From positions 582,016 through 646,015 of the forward strand of contig JAGEMR010000003.1 of NCBI GenBank assembly GCA_021030915.1: a stretch of DNA of 64,000 nt, in the 5' to 3' direction. Both the position numbers and the translations under genes were made by a program. This DNA is from Astrothelium macrocarpum. Lineage: Eukaryota; Ascomycota; Dothideomycetes; Trypetheliales; Trypetheliaceae. Below are positions 12,467 to 24,466 of the stretch, piece after piece. The notes under the pieces were generated by a model, which was given only the letters and a program-made list of their open reading frames with translations, ran no database searches and was not told the origin of the DNA. The first letter of the stretch is position 1. Each line of letters opens with the position of its first letter.

Positions 12467-13566
12467 ATGCCAATTACTCGTCCGGAATTCGAAAAAACCT
12501 TTCCACCATTAGTCGAGGATGTGATAGCCCACAGCAAGCAATATGGACTTCCTCAAGAGGGACTCGACTGGTTCAAACAGGTACGAATGACTTGTGCTGA
12601 CTTATCCATTCGTTTTGCTTTGCCAGCTGCTAATTCTACAAGTCTCTCACCCACAACACAATCGGTGGGAAATACAATCGAGGCATGTCAGTTCTCGACA
12701 CCTCGTCCATCCTACTTGGCTGTCCACTTTCCGAAGATGAGCACAAACGAGCCACCGTTCTGGGCTGGATGGTCGAACTTCTTCAAGCATACTTTCTTGT
12801 CTCAGACGACATCATGGACAACAGCAAGACAAGAAGAGGCTCCCCTTGCTGGTACAGGATGCCGAACGTTGGCATGATCGCTGTCAACGATGGCCTGATG
12901 ATTGAATCATCCCTTTACATACTATTGAAGAAATACTTTCGCTCACATCCTCGATACGTGGATCTCATGGACCTCATGCATGAGGTGACCTTTCAGACGG
13001 AGCTTGGACAATGCATTGATTTGATCACCGCACCTGAAGACAGTGTGAATCTGTCAAACTTTAGCATGGAAAAGTATATCTTTATTGTTCGCTACAAGAC
13101 CGCATTCTATAGCTTCTACCTACCTGTTGCACTGGCATTGCACAACCTGGATCTTGCAACCGAAAAGAACCTCCAGCAAGCAAAAGATATTCTCATACCC
13201 ATGGGAGAGTATTTTCAAGTGCAAGATGATTATCTTGATGCCTTTGCCGATCCAGAGGTGTTGGGTAAGATTGGGACAGATATTCAGGACAACAAATGCT
13301 CATGGTTAATTAACCAAGCACTGAAGCAAGCCTCACCAGACCAGCGAAAGATACTAAATGAAAATTACGGTCGCAAAGATGCCATTTGTGAGGCAAAGGT
13401 GAAAGACTTGTATCATCAAATGAAGCTTGATCAAGCATATTCGGAATACGAAGATGATGCTGTCGCGAAGCTGCGCGAGCAAATTGCGCGAGTCGACAGT
13501 TCGGAAGGTTTAAAGGCCGAAGTGTTTGATGAATTCTTGAGAAAGATCTACAAGAGAAGCAAGTGA
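12467..13566 (+). CDS. erg20: Farnesyl diphosphate synthase
   Basis: Makes farnesyl diphosphate from IPP and DMAPP/GPP, feeding sterols, dolichol, heme a and prenylation. Exons are 12467-12580 and 12643-13566 (345 aa). Intron 12581-12642 (GTACGA ... CTAAT ... CAAG) is phase 0 and joins EGLDWFKQ to SLTHNTIGGKYNRG. The first aspartate-rich motif DDIMD is at residues 93-97, followed by TRRG. The second motif is DDYLD at 233-237, within GEYFQVQDDYLDAFADPEV. The following segment GKIGTDIQDNKCSW is typical of FPP synthases rather than GGPP synthases, as is the overall length. The C-terminus IYKRSK is basic, as usual. The start at 12467 fits homologous N-termini (MPITRPEFEKTFP); an in-frame ATG at 12413 would add 18 residues. 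Confidence 0.95.
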
Positions 13567-14713
13567 TAATCCAAAAGAGAGCCAACGTTGTTAGCGCAAT
13601 TTCATTTGGTCTGACATGGAGTTGCTGCATTTCATGGCTAGATTAATGATTTCATGAGAGTCGCTCCAAAGGGAGTAACGAATGAGGAACAGTAGCATTG
13701 ACGACACAACGCCCCTCCATCTGTGCAATGCTCGAGAGGCAACCTTTGCACAATCGGAGTTGCCTTTCAAAGATCGCTGTTTGTTTCTGGAAAAAGGTCT
13801 CAGGGTGTTGTGGCAGAACGACAGCTGTCGATTTATTCAGTATTGAGATACAATGAATAAAACCTTCGGCTTAAAATGCGGCCAGACCCAAGACCATCTT
13901 AACGAGCAAAGTCAGTGGATTCCGTGACCTAAAGTTGGGTCAACAATGCTTTCTGAGTCAAGTTGCACAGTCAGCCCGTGAAAATGACCGCTTATTACAT
14001 CTTGTCGTCGAAGGCCTCCACACCATCCAGATCGATTCTATTTAAGCGCCGAGCTAATTTTAGGTGATGTTCAGGGCCACCCTTTGTAGGCCGCCCATCG
14101 CCGCCACGCCAGGTAATAAGGCGTGAACCTTTGCAATTAGCTGTTTCTCTGCTTGTAGGCCTTTTTCTTGCTTTGGGAAATATTTTCCGTATTCAGAAGA
14201 CTCGTACATTTAAGACAACCTTCCGTCAATATTCCAGAACATAGCAAACAATATCGCCCAAAGAGCATCGAAAGACAAGCATGTCAGACGCCCGCGTAGG
14301 ATGACATTTGCATGCAGATCTGACTCCTCTTACCATTGACAGCTAGCTTGGAATCCTCAATGGTCATCATGGCCACATGGCCGCGTCTATGCGTCTAAAA
14401 ACGAATCGAGTGTTCCTATCAAAAGACCCACAACTTTGACACTAACTTTCCTAAAGTGCCGTGTATCTGATCCTGCGCCGTAGGCAAACATGTGCCTACC
14501 TCGGATTTGATCAGCTTTGTATTGCAAGGCAGTCCCCAAGGTTGGCTTCTAGTAAGCGGAACAGGTAGATACCAACTCAACATTATCCTCTGGTTTGCAT
14601 GTTTCAATTTTCACCGGTTCACCTGTTCCTCTCTTGTTTACGAGACGTTTCACTTTCAATATTTAGGCCTTTTATGATCCGATTGATTTTCATGTCCAAC
14701 ATCAGGAGCGACC
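13567..14713. other. Intergenic, nothing recognised
   Basis: About 1.15 kb between the erg20 3' end and the next gene on the same strand. It has only short overlapping ORFs of up to about 68 codons. It presumably holds the erg20 terminator and the promoter of the protease-like gene. No repeat or RNA gene was seen. Confidence 0.4.
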
Positions 14714-16182
14714 ATGGAAAGAGTGCCAATTTATTTCCTCCTGACACTGACACTTTTACAGTCAAACCAGGCCCAAAACTGTCATATTTCTCCAATCTAT
14801 GTTGATGTTCATGACCGCAATGTGGCAGGATCCAGTAGTGAACAATACGGATCGTTTATTGGAATCGGGTCGCCATCGCAAAACCAGAGCCTATGGCCCG
14901 CATTCAGTCGAAACGAGACTGTCGTCGCCGACATAAACTTCTGTGAGTACAGCGACGTTCCCGACTGTGCCAACAATACGCGCGGGTTCTTTGATTCCAC
15001 TGCATCTTCCACGTGGGTTCGCCTCTAGAATTCTCGTGTAGCACGTATGCTAACAAACGAAGGTGGGGCGTGAACGATACATATGTTCCAAGCGACGTAC
15101 AAAATGTAACCGGCGATACAGTTACGTGGGGCAATGATGTTGTACATTTGTTCACACACTTTTACGAAGACGAATCGGCTTCAGCAACAAATATTACCGA
15201 CCTCACGTTCGGGATTGCGACAGCTGGGAACACAACACCTGGATATGTTGGTCTTGGGCCAGGTTCAACAATACTACAAACATTAGTCGACCAGACACTT
15301 ATCGCAGGTCGGACAATATCACTATATATGGGTGATACTGTACCAGAAGTCGGGGGCCAAACACGTGGCTCCAGTACTTATGGTGGCTTTGATTCCTCAA
15401 GATTTACCGGGGAGGCCTTTAAGAGCCTCATCAACACTATGGGAACATATCCATTTTCAGTAAATGTGACCGACATCCAGATACATGATGCTAGGGGTAA
15501 CAGTACCTCACTGTTGGACAAGTCCAGGTTCCCCAATCTTCCGGATGGTTCCGCATCCTTTCAGGCTGAGGTTGGAACTGACAGTTACGCACTATCTCTC
15601 CCATACGAGATTACTCAGAATTTCGCATCTCAGCTAGGCGCTGTTCCGGGCCCTGATTCATCGCTCATTCTCAATCATCCTTTTGATGGGAATGTGACAG
15701 TGACGCTGTCAAATGGCTTCACAATCACGCTACCAGGTAACATAACCGTAAATGGGAATAACATTACGGCCGTAGCGAGCCGGGATCAGCAATCAACTGC
15801 CCCATTCTATCTTGGAGTCGCCTTACTTACCCAAGTCTATCTCATGATCGATTATGACCACTCATTCTTCTACCTCGCCCAGGCGGTGCCTTGGCCTCAA
15901 TACTTTACGCCACAATCCTTCTGCCCTGGCTCCACTCCAACATCTTACAGACCGCCTTCCATCCGGGGTCGAGATATCGATGGTATTGCCGGTGCAGTGG
16001 TGGGCGGAGTCATTGGTGGATCGGCCGTGCTCATTCTTACAGTCTGCATGATTCGGTCATGCCGGAGACGGCGGAGAGCATATTATAGGCGGATGAGCGA
16101 GGCAAAGATCATGGAGATGACGGAGCAGGGGCGGCGGGAATACGACGTAATATTGCCTGAGCCTCTACTAATGACGTCGTGA
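14714..16182 (+). CDS. Aspartic-protease-fold (A1-like) membrane protein, probably inactive
   Basis: Exons are 14714-15012 and 15063-16182 (472 aa). The 50-bp intron has donor GTGGGT, branch GCTAACAAA and acceptor GAAG, and joins two ORFs that lie in different frames (FDSTASST/WGVNDTY). Residues 1-21 form a signal peptide (MERVPIYFLLTLTLLQSNQA). The ectodomain has the pepsin-like layout: IGIGSPSQNQ, GFFDSTASSTW, IATAGNTTPGYVGLGPGS, YGGFDSSRF and PFYLGVALLTQVYLMIDYD, with many N-glycosylation sites. Neither DTG/DSG catalytic triplet is visible; the first is replaced around SLWPAFSRNE. A C-terminal transmembrane helix (IAGAVVGGVIGGSAVLILTV) is followed by a basic RSCRRRRR stop-transfer sequence and a ~40-residue cytoplasmic tail. 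Such single-span A1-like proteins are common and mostly uncharacterised in filamentous ascomycetes. Proteolytic activity seems unlikely; a surface binding role is only a guess. Confidence 0.75.
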
Positions 16183-17002
16183 GGGATGGTATGGAATGAG
16201 ATTGCGGCCGTTTCTTCTTTTTGTTTATATATTGGCAAGACTCTTGCGACTGTTCTTCTTTCAGCAGCAGATTACGAATTGATTTGCCAGACTCGCAATC
16301 GATAATGACTGGCCTGATGCACAAGTGCGAGTCCGTTCACAATTCAGCGCTCAATTGACTGGCTTCCTGGAAGAGGATTCGTTCCTTTAATCCATTGGAT
16401 TCAACATCTGGACTCTTTTACTGCTTATGCCTCACCACAACACCAACCCAGTGCAACAATATTCGATAAAGCGTACGGATATGCCAAGGGAACCTTACTC
16501 TATCGGGTCATGGTCGATTGGACACTACGGAAATAGCGAGAGGTTGAAGGAATACAGCCAAAGGAGTCGGGAATACCGTTGCCCCACACCCGCGCGTCTG
16601 TGCCGCCACGACCCATGCGAACGCCCACACCGAATGATATGAACATTACTCCAGGATCGCCTAGTACGATCAATTTAAAGCCTATTCCCATTGCCTGACG
16701 TGTCATGGTGTGGTAAACACTACACTGCCCTTTCGGGCCGGCTTGACCGGGCCATTCTGGGTCCCAAGTATTAGGGCTTCTCCGCAGCGCGCCGAGAGTA
16801 GATTTACCAGACTTTTTCTTGCTCGGTATCAGCACGAATCAGGCAGCACGCCATTCCCAGACCTTGCTGCACGTGTGACTGTGCTAGCAAGGTATCGTCG
16901 GTAGTCAGCTACCATACAAGCAATCCGGGGCCCCGCGAAACCGAACTTCGGCCGAATCATCTATCTAGAGTTTCACGCTCACCAGCCAGATCTATTTCTA
17001 AG
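16183..17002. other. Intergenic region before the second Zn2Cys6 gene
   Basis: About 820 bp with no convincing ORF. It carries the 3' flank of the protease-like gene and the presumed promoter and leader of the Zn2Cys6 factor. No repeats were noticed. Confidence 0.4.
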
Positions 17003-19257
17003 ATGGAGCAATCCAGTACTGCCCCTCAGCTGACGGTTGAGAATGCTCCTCAGTCCGACGTCGACGAGATTCTCCGCCGAAAACGCAAGGCTCGCGAGCA
17101 CAAAGCCTGCTATCCATGTCGTCAGCGCAAGGTAATTGATGTCCTTTCATTCGAAGATGCTCCCAAACTAATACTTGGTCAAAGGTGAAATGTACCCAAG
17201 AGGTTCCGTGCAAGACTTGCATAGACCGTGAACACCCTGAACTCTGCACCTACCACCCTCCAGACAAGAAACGAAGACCGGGCTCCACCAGCGCTAGCAG
17301 CATCATCCTCGACTCCCAAACCACTTCTGGCTCAGTTGTTTTGTCAAAAGGAGACTGGGAGCGGCTGAGTTCGAAGCTCGAGACTGTCGAACTTTCGCTT
17401 TCGGAGCTTCGGAGTGACATCCGGCGCGTCGCAGGTGAAGCCATTGGCAACAATGAACGGGAAGAAAAGACGCCTCCGATAGAGAGCAGGAGCGACAAGG
17501 GCACAGAAGATTTCCTCGCTCGGCATGTTACCATGCAAGGAATCCACGCTCATAATGACCTGACCGGCGGAGTGACACATTTGGGGGGAGGGTCGGTGCC
17601 AGCGCTTGTCATGGCACTGGGACGCGGACCTGACGGAAGACCTGGCGTTCAAGAATTAATGGGCAGAAGCATTTTGCCCATGTTTGGGCTGGACAACGAA
17701 AGCGCGACCTACCCATTTGTCGATCTTTGGGGCGGTCCTCACACGACCTTGTCGCGCGTCAATGAGCTATGCCGGGCGATACCGAGTGACATGGAATGTC
17801 TCGAGTTTTTCCGATACTACCGCGACACTGCTCATGTGGTTTACTCTGGTCTAGTGGATATTGAACAGTTTGAAAATGACATGACCACTTTTCTGACGAC
17901 GCGAGCGAATACGAAGCCGGAAGACGGCGTCACGGATGAAATGATTTACGGTCAGAGTGTGCATTGGGTAGGGCTTTTGTTTGCTGTTCTAGCATCGGGC
18001 TGTCAATGCTCGAGCATGCCTCGCAAAGATAGAGAATTGACGTCGTCGGTGTTCGTTTGCTGCGGCTTCGAATGTTTGCGTCTGATCAACTACTTTGCTC
18101 ATGCTAATTTAGACGATATTCAAAATCTTTTGGTATTGGGAAATGTCATTTCAAATAATATGAATGCGGGCGTAGCGTGGTCTTTACTCGGTATTACGAT
18201 TCGCTTGTCTCAGAGTCTCGGCCTACACCGGTCTTGTCCACCAAACACACCCAAGCAAAAGTCGATGCTGAGGTCACGGATATGGTAAGCAATCACCTTT
18301 GCAATATTTATACATCATCTCCATTCGATTACTGACTTTTCTCTGAGGTGGGCGGTGATCTGGCAAGATAGTCTCCTCTCAATCACCTACGATCGAGCTT
18401 CCACGACCTCTACCATCAGCCATCCTGACGATGATGGAGAAACGCAGAATGGAGTCATATCCTATGTCGAATGCATGTATCGTGTCAGCACTGTGGGCCT
18501 AGACATTGTGCGGGATAGAGCCTCTTCCGATCAATCAACACGGCAACAGATGCAGCGAATCACAAGGCACAAGGACGAACTGAGGATGATGATGGATCAA
18601 GCCGCCGACCACCTTCGCGATTCACGCATGTGCCAAACCTTCCAGCAGCAACTCCAGCACTGGACGCTGTACCTCCACGTCTCGTACATCATGTCGGAGC
18701 TCTGCCGACCGGCCATCAGCCCGGGCCATCACAAACACGAACTCACCGTCGCCTTCCGAGAGACGTGCATCGAGAGCCTCGCCAACACCGTCGAAGCCTT
18801 TCTCGGCCTGCAAAACATCACGCCCTTCGCCAACCGCTCCTGGTCCTCTGTCCACCGCGCCCTCAGCTCCGCGCTGCTCCTCGGCATCCTCGGCGAGCCG
18901 GCGCGTCACGAGCGCGCGCGCCGCCTGCTCGGCCGCCTGATCAGCATCATGACGGACATCACGTCCAACATCGACCCGACGGAGCTGTCGCCGCCGATCG
19001 CGCGCTCCATCAACGCGCTCCGCAAACTGAACGTGCAGGAGTCGTCGACGCCGCGCATCACGCAGATCAATCTCGATGGGCTCGCGGTGTCGCGCAACGG
19101 ATCCATCTCGAATGCCAGCGGGGACTTCAAGTTTGATGACCCGCACGCCATGTTGACGTCGCCGATCGTGGGTGGGGATGAGGATAGCTCGCCGTACTCG
19201 GTCATGGATTCGATTCTGTGGGGTGCGCAACGGTCGCCGCCGACTGCGGGTGCGTGA
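17003..19257 (+). CDS. Zn2Cys6 transcription factor with fungal-specific regulatory domain
   Basis: Exons are 17003-17131, 17185-18284 and 18348-19257 (712 aa). Intron 1 (17132-17184) splits the zinc cluster between RQRK and VKC, a common position in this family. Intron 2 (18285-18347) joins RIW to WAVIWQDSLLSITYDRA, a typical junction of the middle homology region. The cluster is at residues 36-64 with spacing C-x2-C-x6-C-x5-C-x2-C-x8-C (ACYPCRQRK ... CKTC ... HPELC). A coiled-coil-like segment follows (WERLSSKLETVELSLSELRS, ~105-125). The fungal_trans-type domain runs from about 190 (SILPMFGLDNESATYPFVDLW) to about 520. Homologous proteins are nuclear regulators, but the target pathway cannot be told from sequence or neighbours. 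The last ~650 bp of coding sequence is sharply G+C richer than the first 1.4 kb. Confidence 0.9.
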
Positions 19258-20572
19258 GGAGATTCGGGGGGGAGGGGGAAATAAAATGATAGAGGAAGAT
19301 AGATGTTAAATGTGGAAGAATGACTTTCCTTTATGGATGGATGACTTTTTTTCGTTTCGTGTTTTTTGTGTTGGACGATTGTTTGAGGCGAATGGATGGT
19401 CAAGATTTGATGGGGATGGTACAATACCAACAGTCGTGTGTGCGCGCGGTATTGGTACTGTGCCACTTCATCGGGTCCCGATGTGGAAATCAGATGGTTT
19501 GATACGTAAAGAGATCGCGATCAATCATTCCTAAATGAGCCATGATTTGCATGCAATTAACACTCCTTTGTCCCTTTTTTTCCTTTTGTTTTCTTTTTCT
19601 CTTTTCGATGTTGCTCTTTTCGCTGGCCCCACCTGGCGGGGCTGCCGAGTATTGGTACTCGGGGTACATGTACGTAGATATAGAAATCTGCAGGTGATGC
19701 AGACGCACTCCCTCAAATCTCATTTCCTCCCAAAGCTTACTCTATCACGCTGGGCTTTTCTAATTCGTCCCGTCTGGATCTGAATGCACGAATCGTCCTG
19801 CGTCCCCCACGCAGAGCCACCAGATGGGCCCGGAAAAGCTCCGAACCAAGAATCGAGTCATACGGGCCTGCATACATTTTGGTCTTGCATCTCTCAACCC
19901 GTTGACTCAGAGCGGCAGAACATCTCAAAGCCGCATGCAGTCTAGCTCTGGTAATCTGGCCATGCGTGATCGAGTTTCATGGACCCTGTGTTTGCATGCC
20001 ATTGGCTGCGGGCGTGGGACCTGTCAATGCTGGCGTCACGCGAAATAACGCTCTTTTCCCAGAGTGCTGGAAACCGGGGGGGCGAACGGTTGGAAAGGGT
20101 TTAGGGGCGGCTGCGATGATAAGGCAGCAGGGTCGAGGCGGCTGCCGGGCCATTGCGCGGGAAACGTGGGCGGCCTCAAGGATGCGCGTCTGAATTTCAG
20201 ATCGAAGGCTCCAGTCGTCTTCTTTCCTCTGTCAAACTCCTTAGGCAGCCATGACATGAGATCCTTTCATTAGCAACGCTGTCAATCCATTTCGGTAAGC
20301 CATTTTGTATTTGCTCGAGCGATCGCAATAGAACCTTTTATTGAGCTACACAAAATAAAATAATTTATATTACCGGTAGCTCATTTTGCACGCGATCGTC
20401 TAGGAAACTGTCGCATGCGTATTCCGTCCCAAGTTCAACCGAAGCCACGTAATACAACCCGCCTCCTCAATCGTACATTGACACAATATCAATCCCAACG
20501 CGACCTAGATAGACCTCCTCCCTCCTCGAGATCAATGTGAAATGGTGCCGGTGGTGGAAGTGGCCCTCGCCC
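19258..20572. other. Intergenic, nothing recognised
   Basis: About 1.3 kb between two genes on the same strand. A T-rich stretch near 19560-19620 and several overlapping ORFs shorter than 90 codons are all I see. The in-frame codon at 20537 that opens the next frame is GTG, so I begin that gene at the ATG at 20573. Confidence 0.4.
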
Positions 20573-23500
20573 ATGGCCGCTTCTCCCAGCCATGCATCGC
20601 CGACACGTTTGCCCAATGGCGAATGTAGCTATCGGGATCTAGGCTTGGGGACTGTCGCGCTGACATGTGGATGCAACCGCTTTTGGGTCGACGAGTCGCG
20701 TCGGACACTGTTTGTAAAGCGAGCAGGACAAGACACAGACGATGTCAGACATTCGCCGTGGTGCATCTGTGGACACCATGCCTGCTTTCATAAGGATCGG
20801 AAAAGCTTGACAGGCACATTTGCGTCAGAAGACACGTTCAAGACGCCTCCTGGACAGATCCATCTATCACCTGAGGATAGCCAAGCTGTCTACGTTCAGT
20901 ATGTTCGACCGACACAGGATGGGAGGATGCAGCTTGTGCTTGGATCGCCAACAGCAACGACACCAAAGAAGTCAAGAATGGCCGCTCCTGAAGTTCAAAG
21001 ACCTAGTAGTGGGACTGTCGTTCAGGACTCGCCCCTTGAGCGGAGAATGTCACAGCAGCCTGGTCGAGCCTCGCAATCGGCACAAGCATCGAGAAACACT
21101 GTGACAACTCAGATGCTCTCGAATGTACCGCAGACTCGCCTCTTTGCTTCACCTCGCCTACCAGCGATCCAGAGACTTGAGGGCAGCCGGCCTTCTTCTG
21201 CTGGTAGTCCACGTTCACGTGCAATGTCCTCGCAGGATCGCCGGATGGAATTCTCTCTTGATGGACAGAAGCAAAGCAATGCTGGACTCGGGCTGAACTT
21301 TGCATTGCCTGCAGTTGCACCTTCTTTACCCTCGACAACGAACTCTGCTCACGGCGGGGACTTGCCGGACTGGGCTCGTTTACTCCAAGAGTTCAACGAG
21401 AAGCCGTCGTCAACTTCGACATCGACCACAGGGGAAGCGCAGCGTATCAGTCCAAACAATGCTTTGTTGCAACGTATATCACAACAAAGACTTCAACAGG
21501 GAGGCTCGCTCTTACCGCCAGTGAGCACCGGTTACACTTTTGCACACGATAGAGTTCCCGAAGAGCAGAGCGCTACAGAGATAGCGACGCCGAGCCACCG
21601 AGGCACACCGGATCTGCGAGCCTTTGAAAACACACTCAACGAAGTAACAGAGAATGTTGAGCGTCAAAGTGGTACAGCGGCTGTTGGACCTGCAAGTGCT
21701 CAAAGGATCTCCCCTTCCAATGCTGTTGCTGCCAGTCTGCAACGTTTGCTCCCCCATCTCAGTGCGATTCGTGATTACATGGTTTCCATGCCGCATGAGA
21801 GCTTCCGACAGCGTCTTGATGCTTTGGAAAACATGTCCTTTAATCAAGCTTCCGTCGAAAACTTGCAAGTTAAGAATGTCAGCATGGAGGATCACATCAT
21901 TGAGATGCGGCAAATTTTGGAGCAACATACGAACGAGTTTACAAACCTGCAGACACAAGGGAGTAGTAAACGTCGTAGACATCATTCGGTCAACAATGAA
22001 GCGATAAACACATCCTTCGCCAGTACCAGCTCTGGACAATCCTCCACTTCGTCTGCGCTCATTGCTGCAGCGATCGAACGACAAGAAACAGATGCCAGAA
22101 TCAAAGATGTAGAGGAACGTGTCAGCCAATTGGAAAGTACAGCTTTGCCTTCCTTTGCTCACCCCTTGGAGATTGAAGTGGTCTTTCTGCCTTGGGGCAA
22201 ACACTTGAAAGGAATCTGGTTTTCTCCGGATAATGCGCCAGATCATGCCTCTGCCTTTACCACACAAGAGTCGGAGGAGTGGACACAAGCCATCAATTCA
22301 AGCCAGATGGGCCAATCCTTGCACCAGTCTCGGCACAGCGGCTGGAGCAGTGACGACATTCATGATTGGGCCGATTCAACAGATGAATGGCTATGTCCAA
22401 GAGCCTGTGCAGCAAAAGGTATTGTCTATCAGCGATTGCGTAGCCGAGGGTTCGTTAGGAATATCGAGCTTCGAAGGAGTGGAGCTAGAGAATTTCAGTC
22501 TGCTCTGAAGAATGCCTTTATTGACTTGTCACAACATTTCCCACTCATTGGGACAGATGAGATGAGCCAACCGCTTCGAGATACATCTTCTTCGACTTCG
22601 TTCATAGGTCTTCGGAGGCCGTTTATTCCTTTGCGCAAGATTCACAAATCTTCTAGGCTTCGCTTTCTGAGCACTTCTGAAATGCTTACCCCAGCCATCT
22701 GGACTGCGGATTTTCTGCTGTCTAGTGTGATTATGCGGGCGCAAGGTGGACAGAAAAGACTCTTCATCACCAATGCAGATGCATACCTTCAACATAGAGA
22801 TGTTGATGGTTCTGGTTGGACTTGGCAAAAGTTGAGAGAGCTTCCAAGGATTGCATCGCCGGAGACTCAGCCTGAGGTTGGTGTTGGGGAAGCAGATGCC
22901 AAGGAAGCCTGCTGGAATTATCATTCGAACTATGACCCACCCCGCAGCACCTCGACTTCCTTTTCTTCTCTTGTCAGTACCCGTGCATCGAGAGTCAGTG
23001 TTCATGGGACCCCTTCAGCAACGACCCAACAGCCTTCTCAAGCGTCATCCAATCAGCAACGACGTGGGCAGTTGCCGAGTGAATTGGAGTTGATCAAAGC
23101 TGGTATGATTCAACAGGGTAACTACAGGTACCCTCCAATCACACCGCTGACTGACATTTCTCCTCGCCATCGCCGGACTGCATCAGCTCCTGTTTCTGAA
23201 CAATCGCCAGCTCTTATTGCACTGACTCCAATGACCAACAAACGCCGCATCATCTCTTTTGATACTATGCCGCATCCAAGACAAGGGCTACAGCTTTCTC
23301 GAAGAACTTCTGCTCTCTCAGTCCAATCAGGTTCTTCGTTCAAACGCCGGAGGATCAGCCAATCTCCAGAAGTGGAACGCAGTGCGGTCATGGCAGCACA
23401 GGGTTTTACTCCTCGACGATCAAAAGAACCTCCCAGCCCGTTCTATCCGGCTTCTTCTCAGGGAGGCAACCCCTCTAGGAGCCAAGGACCGGTAGGCGAC

Positions 23501-23887
23501 CAGGCTACAGTCGGACAGTCCATGTTAAGAGCCAGTTGGGACGCGCCTGCAGCGTATGCCACACCGTATTCTGGAGGCCAGATGATGCGAGATGAAACCA
23601 CAAACACTGGAGAAGCCGGAACAGAAATTGAAAGTGCCATACTCGGGGACCACGAAGAAGTCTGGGAAGGAGTGACAGAGGCAGACGGACAGAATCGCCA
23701 TGCTTTTGGTGTGAAGGTACCAGATCACGTGGAGACAATTGAACTATTGAGTGAGAATCCGGATACTGGAAATTTTGATTTTGAAGACGACGGCGATGGC
23801 GAAGACAGAGGTGATGACGAAGAAGAAGACGATATTGGAAGTAGCTCAAAAGATGCAGTGTTTGACGGGCGCCAATTTGGATATTGA
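20573..23887 (+). CDS. Large conserved-looking protein of unknown function with a Cys/His-rich N-terminus
   Basis: Single exon of 1104 aa from the first in-frame ATG. I do not recognise the family. Near the N-terminus (residues ~28-85) there is a Cys/His cluster: TCGCNRFWVD, then HSPWCICGHHACFHK, which could bind zinc. Residues ~90-370 are Ser/Pro/Gln rich and probably disordered, with repeated short motifs QRISPNNA and QRISPSNA. Helical, possibly coiled-coil, stretches follow (SLQRLLPHLSAIRDYMV; ARIKDVEERVSQLES). A globular region of roughly 200 residues comes next (LEIEVVFLPWGKHLKGIWF, ADSTDEWLCPRACAAKGIVY, TPAIWTADFLLSSVIM). The rest is disordered with basic KRRRISQSP-like patches (possible nuclear signals) and ends in an acidic tract (DDGDGEDRGDDEEEDDIG). 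Nuclear location is an inference from the basic patches. Confidence 0.8.
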   Translation: MAASPSHASPTRLPNGECSYRDLGLGTVALTCGCNRFWVDESRRTLFVKRAGQDTDDVRHSPWCICGHHACFHKDRKSLTGTFASEDTFKTPPGQIHLSPEDSQAVYVQYVRPTQDGRMQLVLGSPTATTPKKSRMAAPEVQRPSSGTVVQDSPLERRMSQQPGRASQSAQASRNTVTTQMLSNVPQTRLFASPRLPAIQRLEGSRPSSAGSPRSRAMSSQDRRMEFSLDGQKQSNAGLGLNFALPAVAPSLPSTTNSAHGGDLPDWARLLQEFNEKPSSTSTSTTGEAQRISPNNALLQRISQQRLQQGGSLLPPVSTGYTFAHDRVPEEQSATEIATPSHRGTPDLRAFENTLNEVTENVERQSGTAAVGPASAQRISPSNAVAASLQRLLPHLSAIRDYMVSMPHESFRQRLDALENMSFNQASVENLQVKNVSMEDHIIEMRQILEQHTNEFTNLQTQGSSKRRRHHSVNNEAINTSFASTSSGQSSTSSALIAAAIERQETDARIKDVEERVSQLESTALPSFAHPLEIEVVFLPWGKHLKGIWFSPDNAPDHASAFTTQESEEWTQAINSSQMGQSLHQSRHSGWSSDDIHDWADSTDEWLCPRACAAKGIVYQRLRSRGFVRNIELRRSGAREFQSALKNAFIDLSQHFPLIGTDEMSQPLRDTSSSTSFIGLRRPFIPLRKIHKSSRLRFLSTSEMLTPAIWTADFLLSSVIMRAQGGQKRLFITNADAYLQHRDVDGSGWTWQKLRELPRIASPETQPEVGVGEADAKEACWNYHSNYDPPRSTSTSFSSLVSTRASRVSVHGTPSATTQQPSQASSNQQRRGQLPSELELIKAGMIQQGNYRYPPITPLTDISPRHRRTASAPVSEQSPALIALTPMTNKRRIISFDTMPHPRQGLQLSRRTSALSVQSGSSFKRRRISQSPEVERSAVMAAQGFTPRRSKEPPSPFYPASSQGGNPSRSQGPVGDQATVGQSMLRASWDAPAAYATPYSGGQMMRDETTNTGEAGTEIESAILGDHEEVWEGVTEADGQNRHAFGVKVPDHVETIELLSENPDTGNFDFEDDGDGEDRGDDEEEDDIGSSSKDAVFDGRQFGY

Positions 23888-24466
23888 CGTTGCCCTCCAC
23901 TCTATAGAAAATTCAAAAAAGAGATAAAAGTGCTGGCGTTATGATTGGGCGGACATCTCAAAAGAATGTAGCATCATTTGTATTTCTTTGGATGTTTTTT
24001 TCCGCATCTTCTCGGCTCTATCCAATGGCCAGGGCAGTATTTAAGCAGGTGGGGGGGAAATTGTAGACTCAGCTAGATAATCTTGCATGAATAGATGAAA
24101 TGTCATGGAGCTGCCAGCGAGGTGTCCTACAGAAAAAGCCCATGAGGTCTAATTTGAAGGTGTGCGCATTATTGAGCCCTGTTCAGAGTTAGTTCAGAGT
24201 TGAGATAATGTCTTATCGGCGGAGGAAGGGGTCATGGCATTTTGACACCTGTACCTTTTTTTGACAAAACAGCTGCATCCTACACGACCGCTGATCCACA
24301 CCACCTCCATCCACATTTTTCTCAGACAGCCGTATTCCCAAATGTCTCCGCGATCCGCTCCTTGAGCTTCAGCACCCTCGTTTTTGCCCTTCGGTGCCTC
24401 GAGTTTTCACAACATTCTTTTCTCTGCCTTCACAGTGTTTTGCCGAGCGCTTGGAGCTTCGCCAAG
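23888..24466. other. Intergenic, upstream of scj1
   Basis: About 580 bp of 3' flank and promoter. A G-run lies near 24050 and a T-rich stretch with pyrimidines precedes the scj1 start. Nothing else was recognised. Confidence 0.35.

Noticed and set aside
15013..16182. Second protease-like ORF as a separate gene
   Set aside because: It starts at GTG, not ATG, and a 50-bp intron with a perfect branch site joins it to the upstream signal-peptide exon.
18622..19230. 202-codon minus-strand ORF opposite the Zn2Cys6 factor
   Set aside because: Arg/Glu/Asp/Ala-rich antisense of a G+C-rich exon with no domain.
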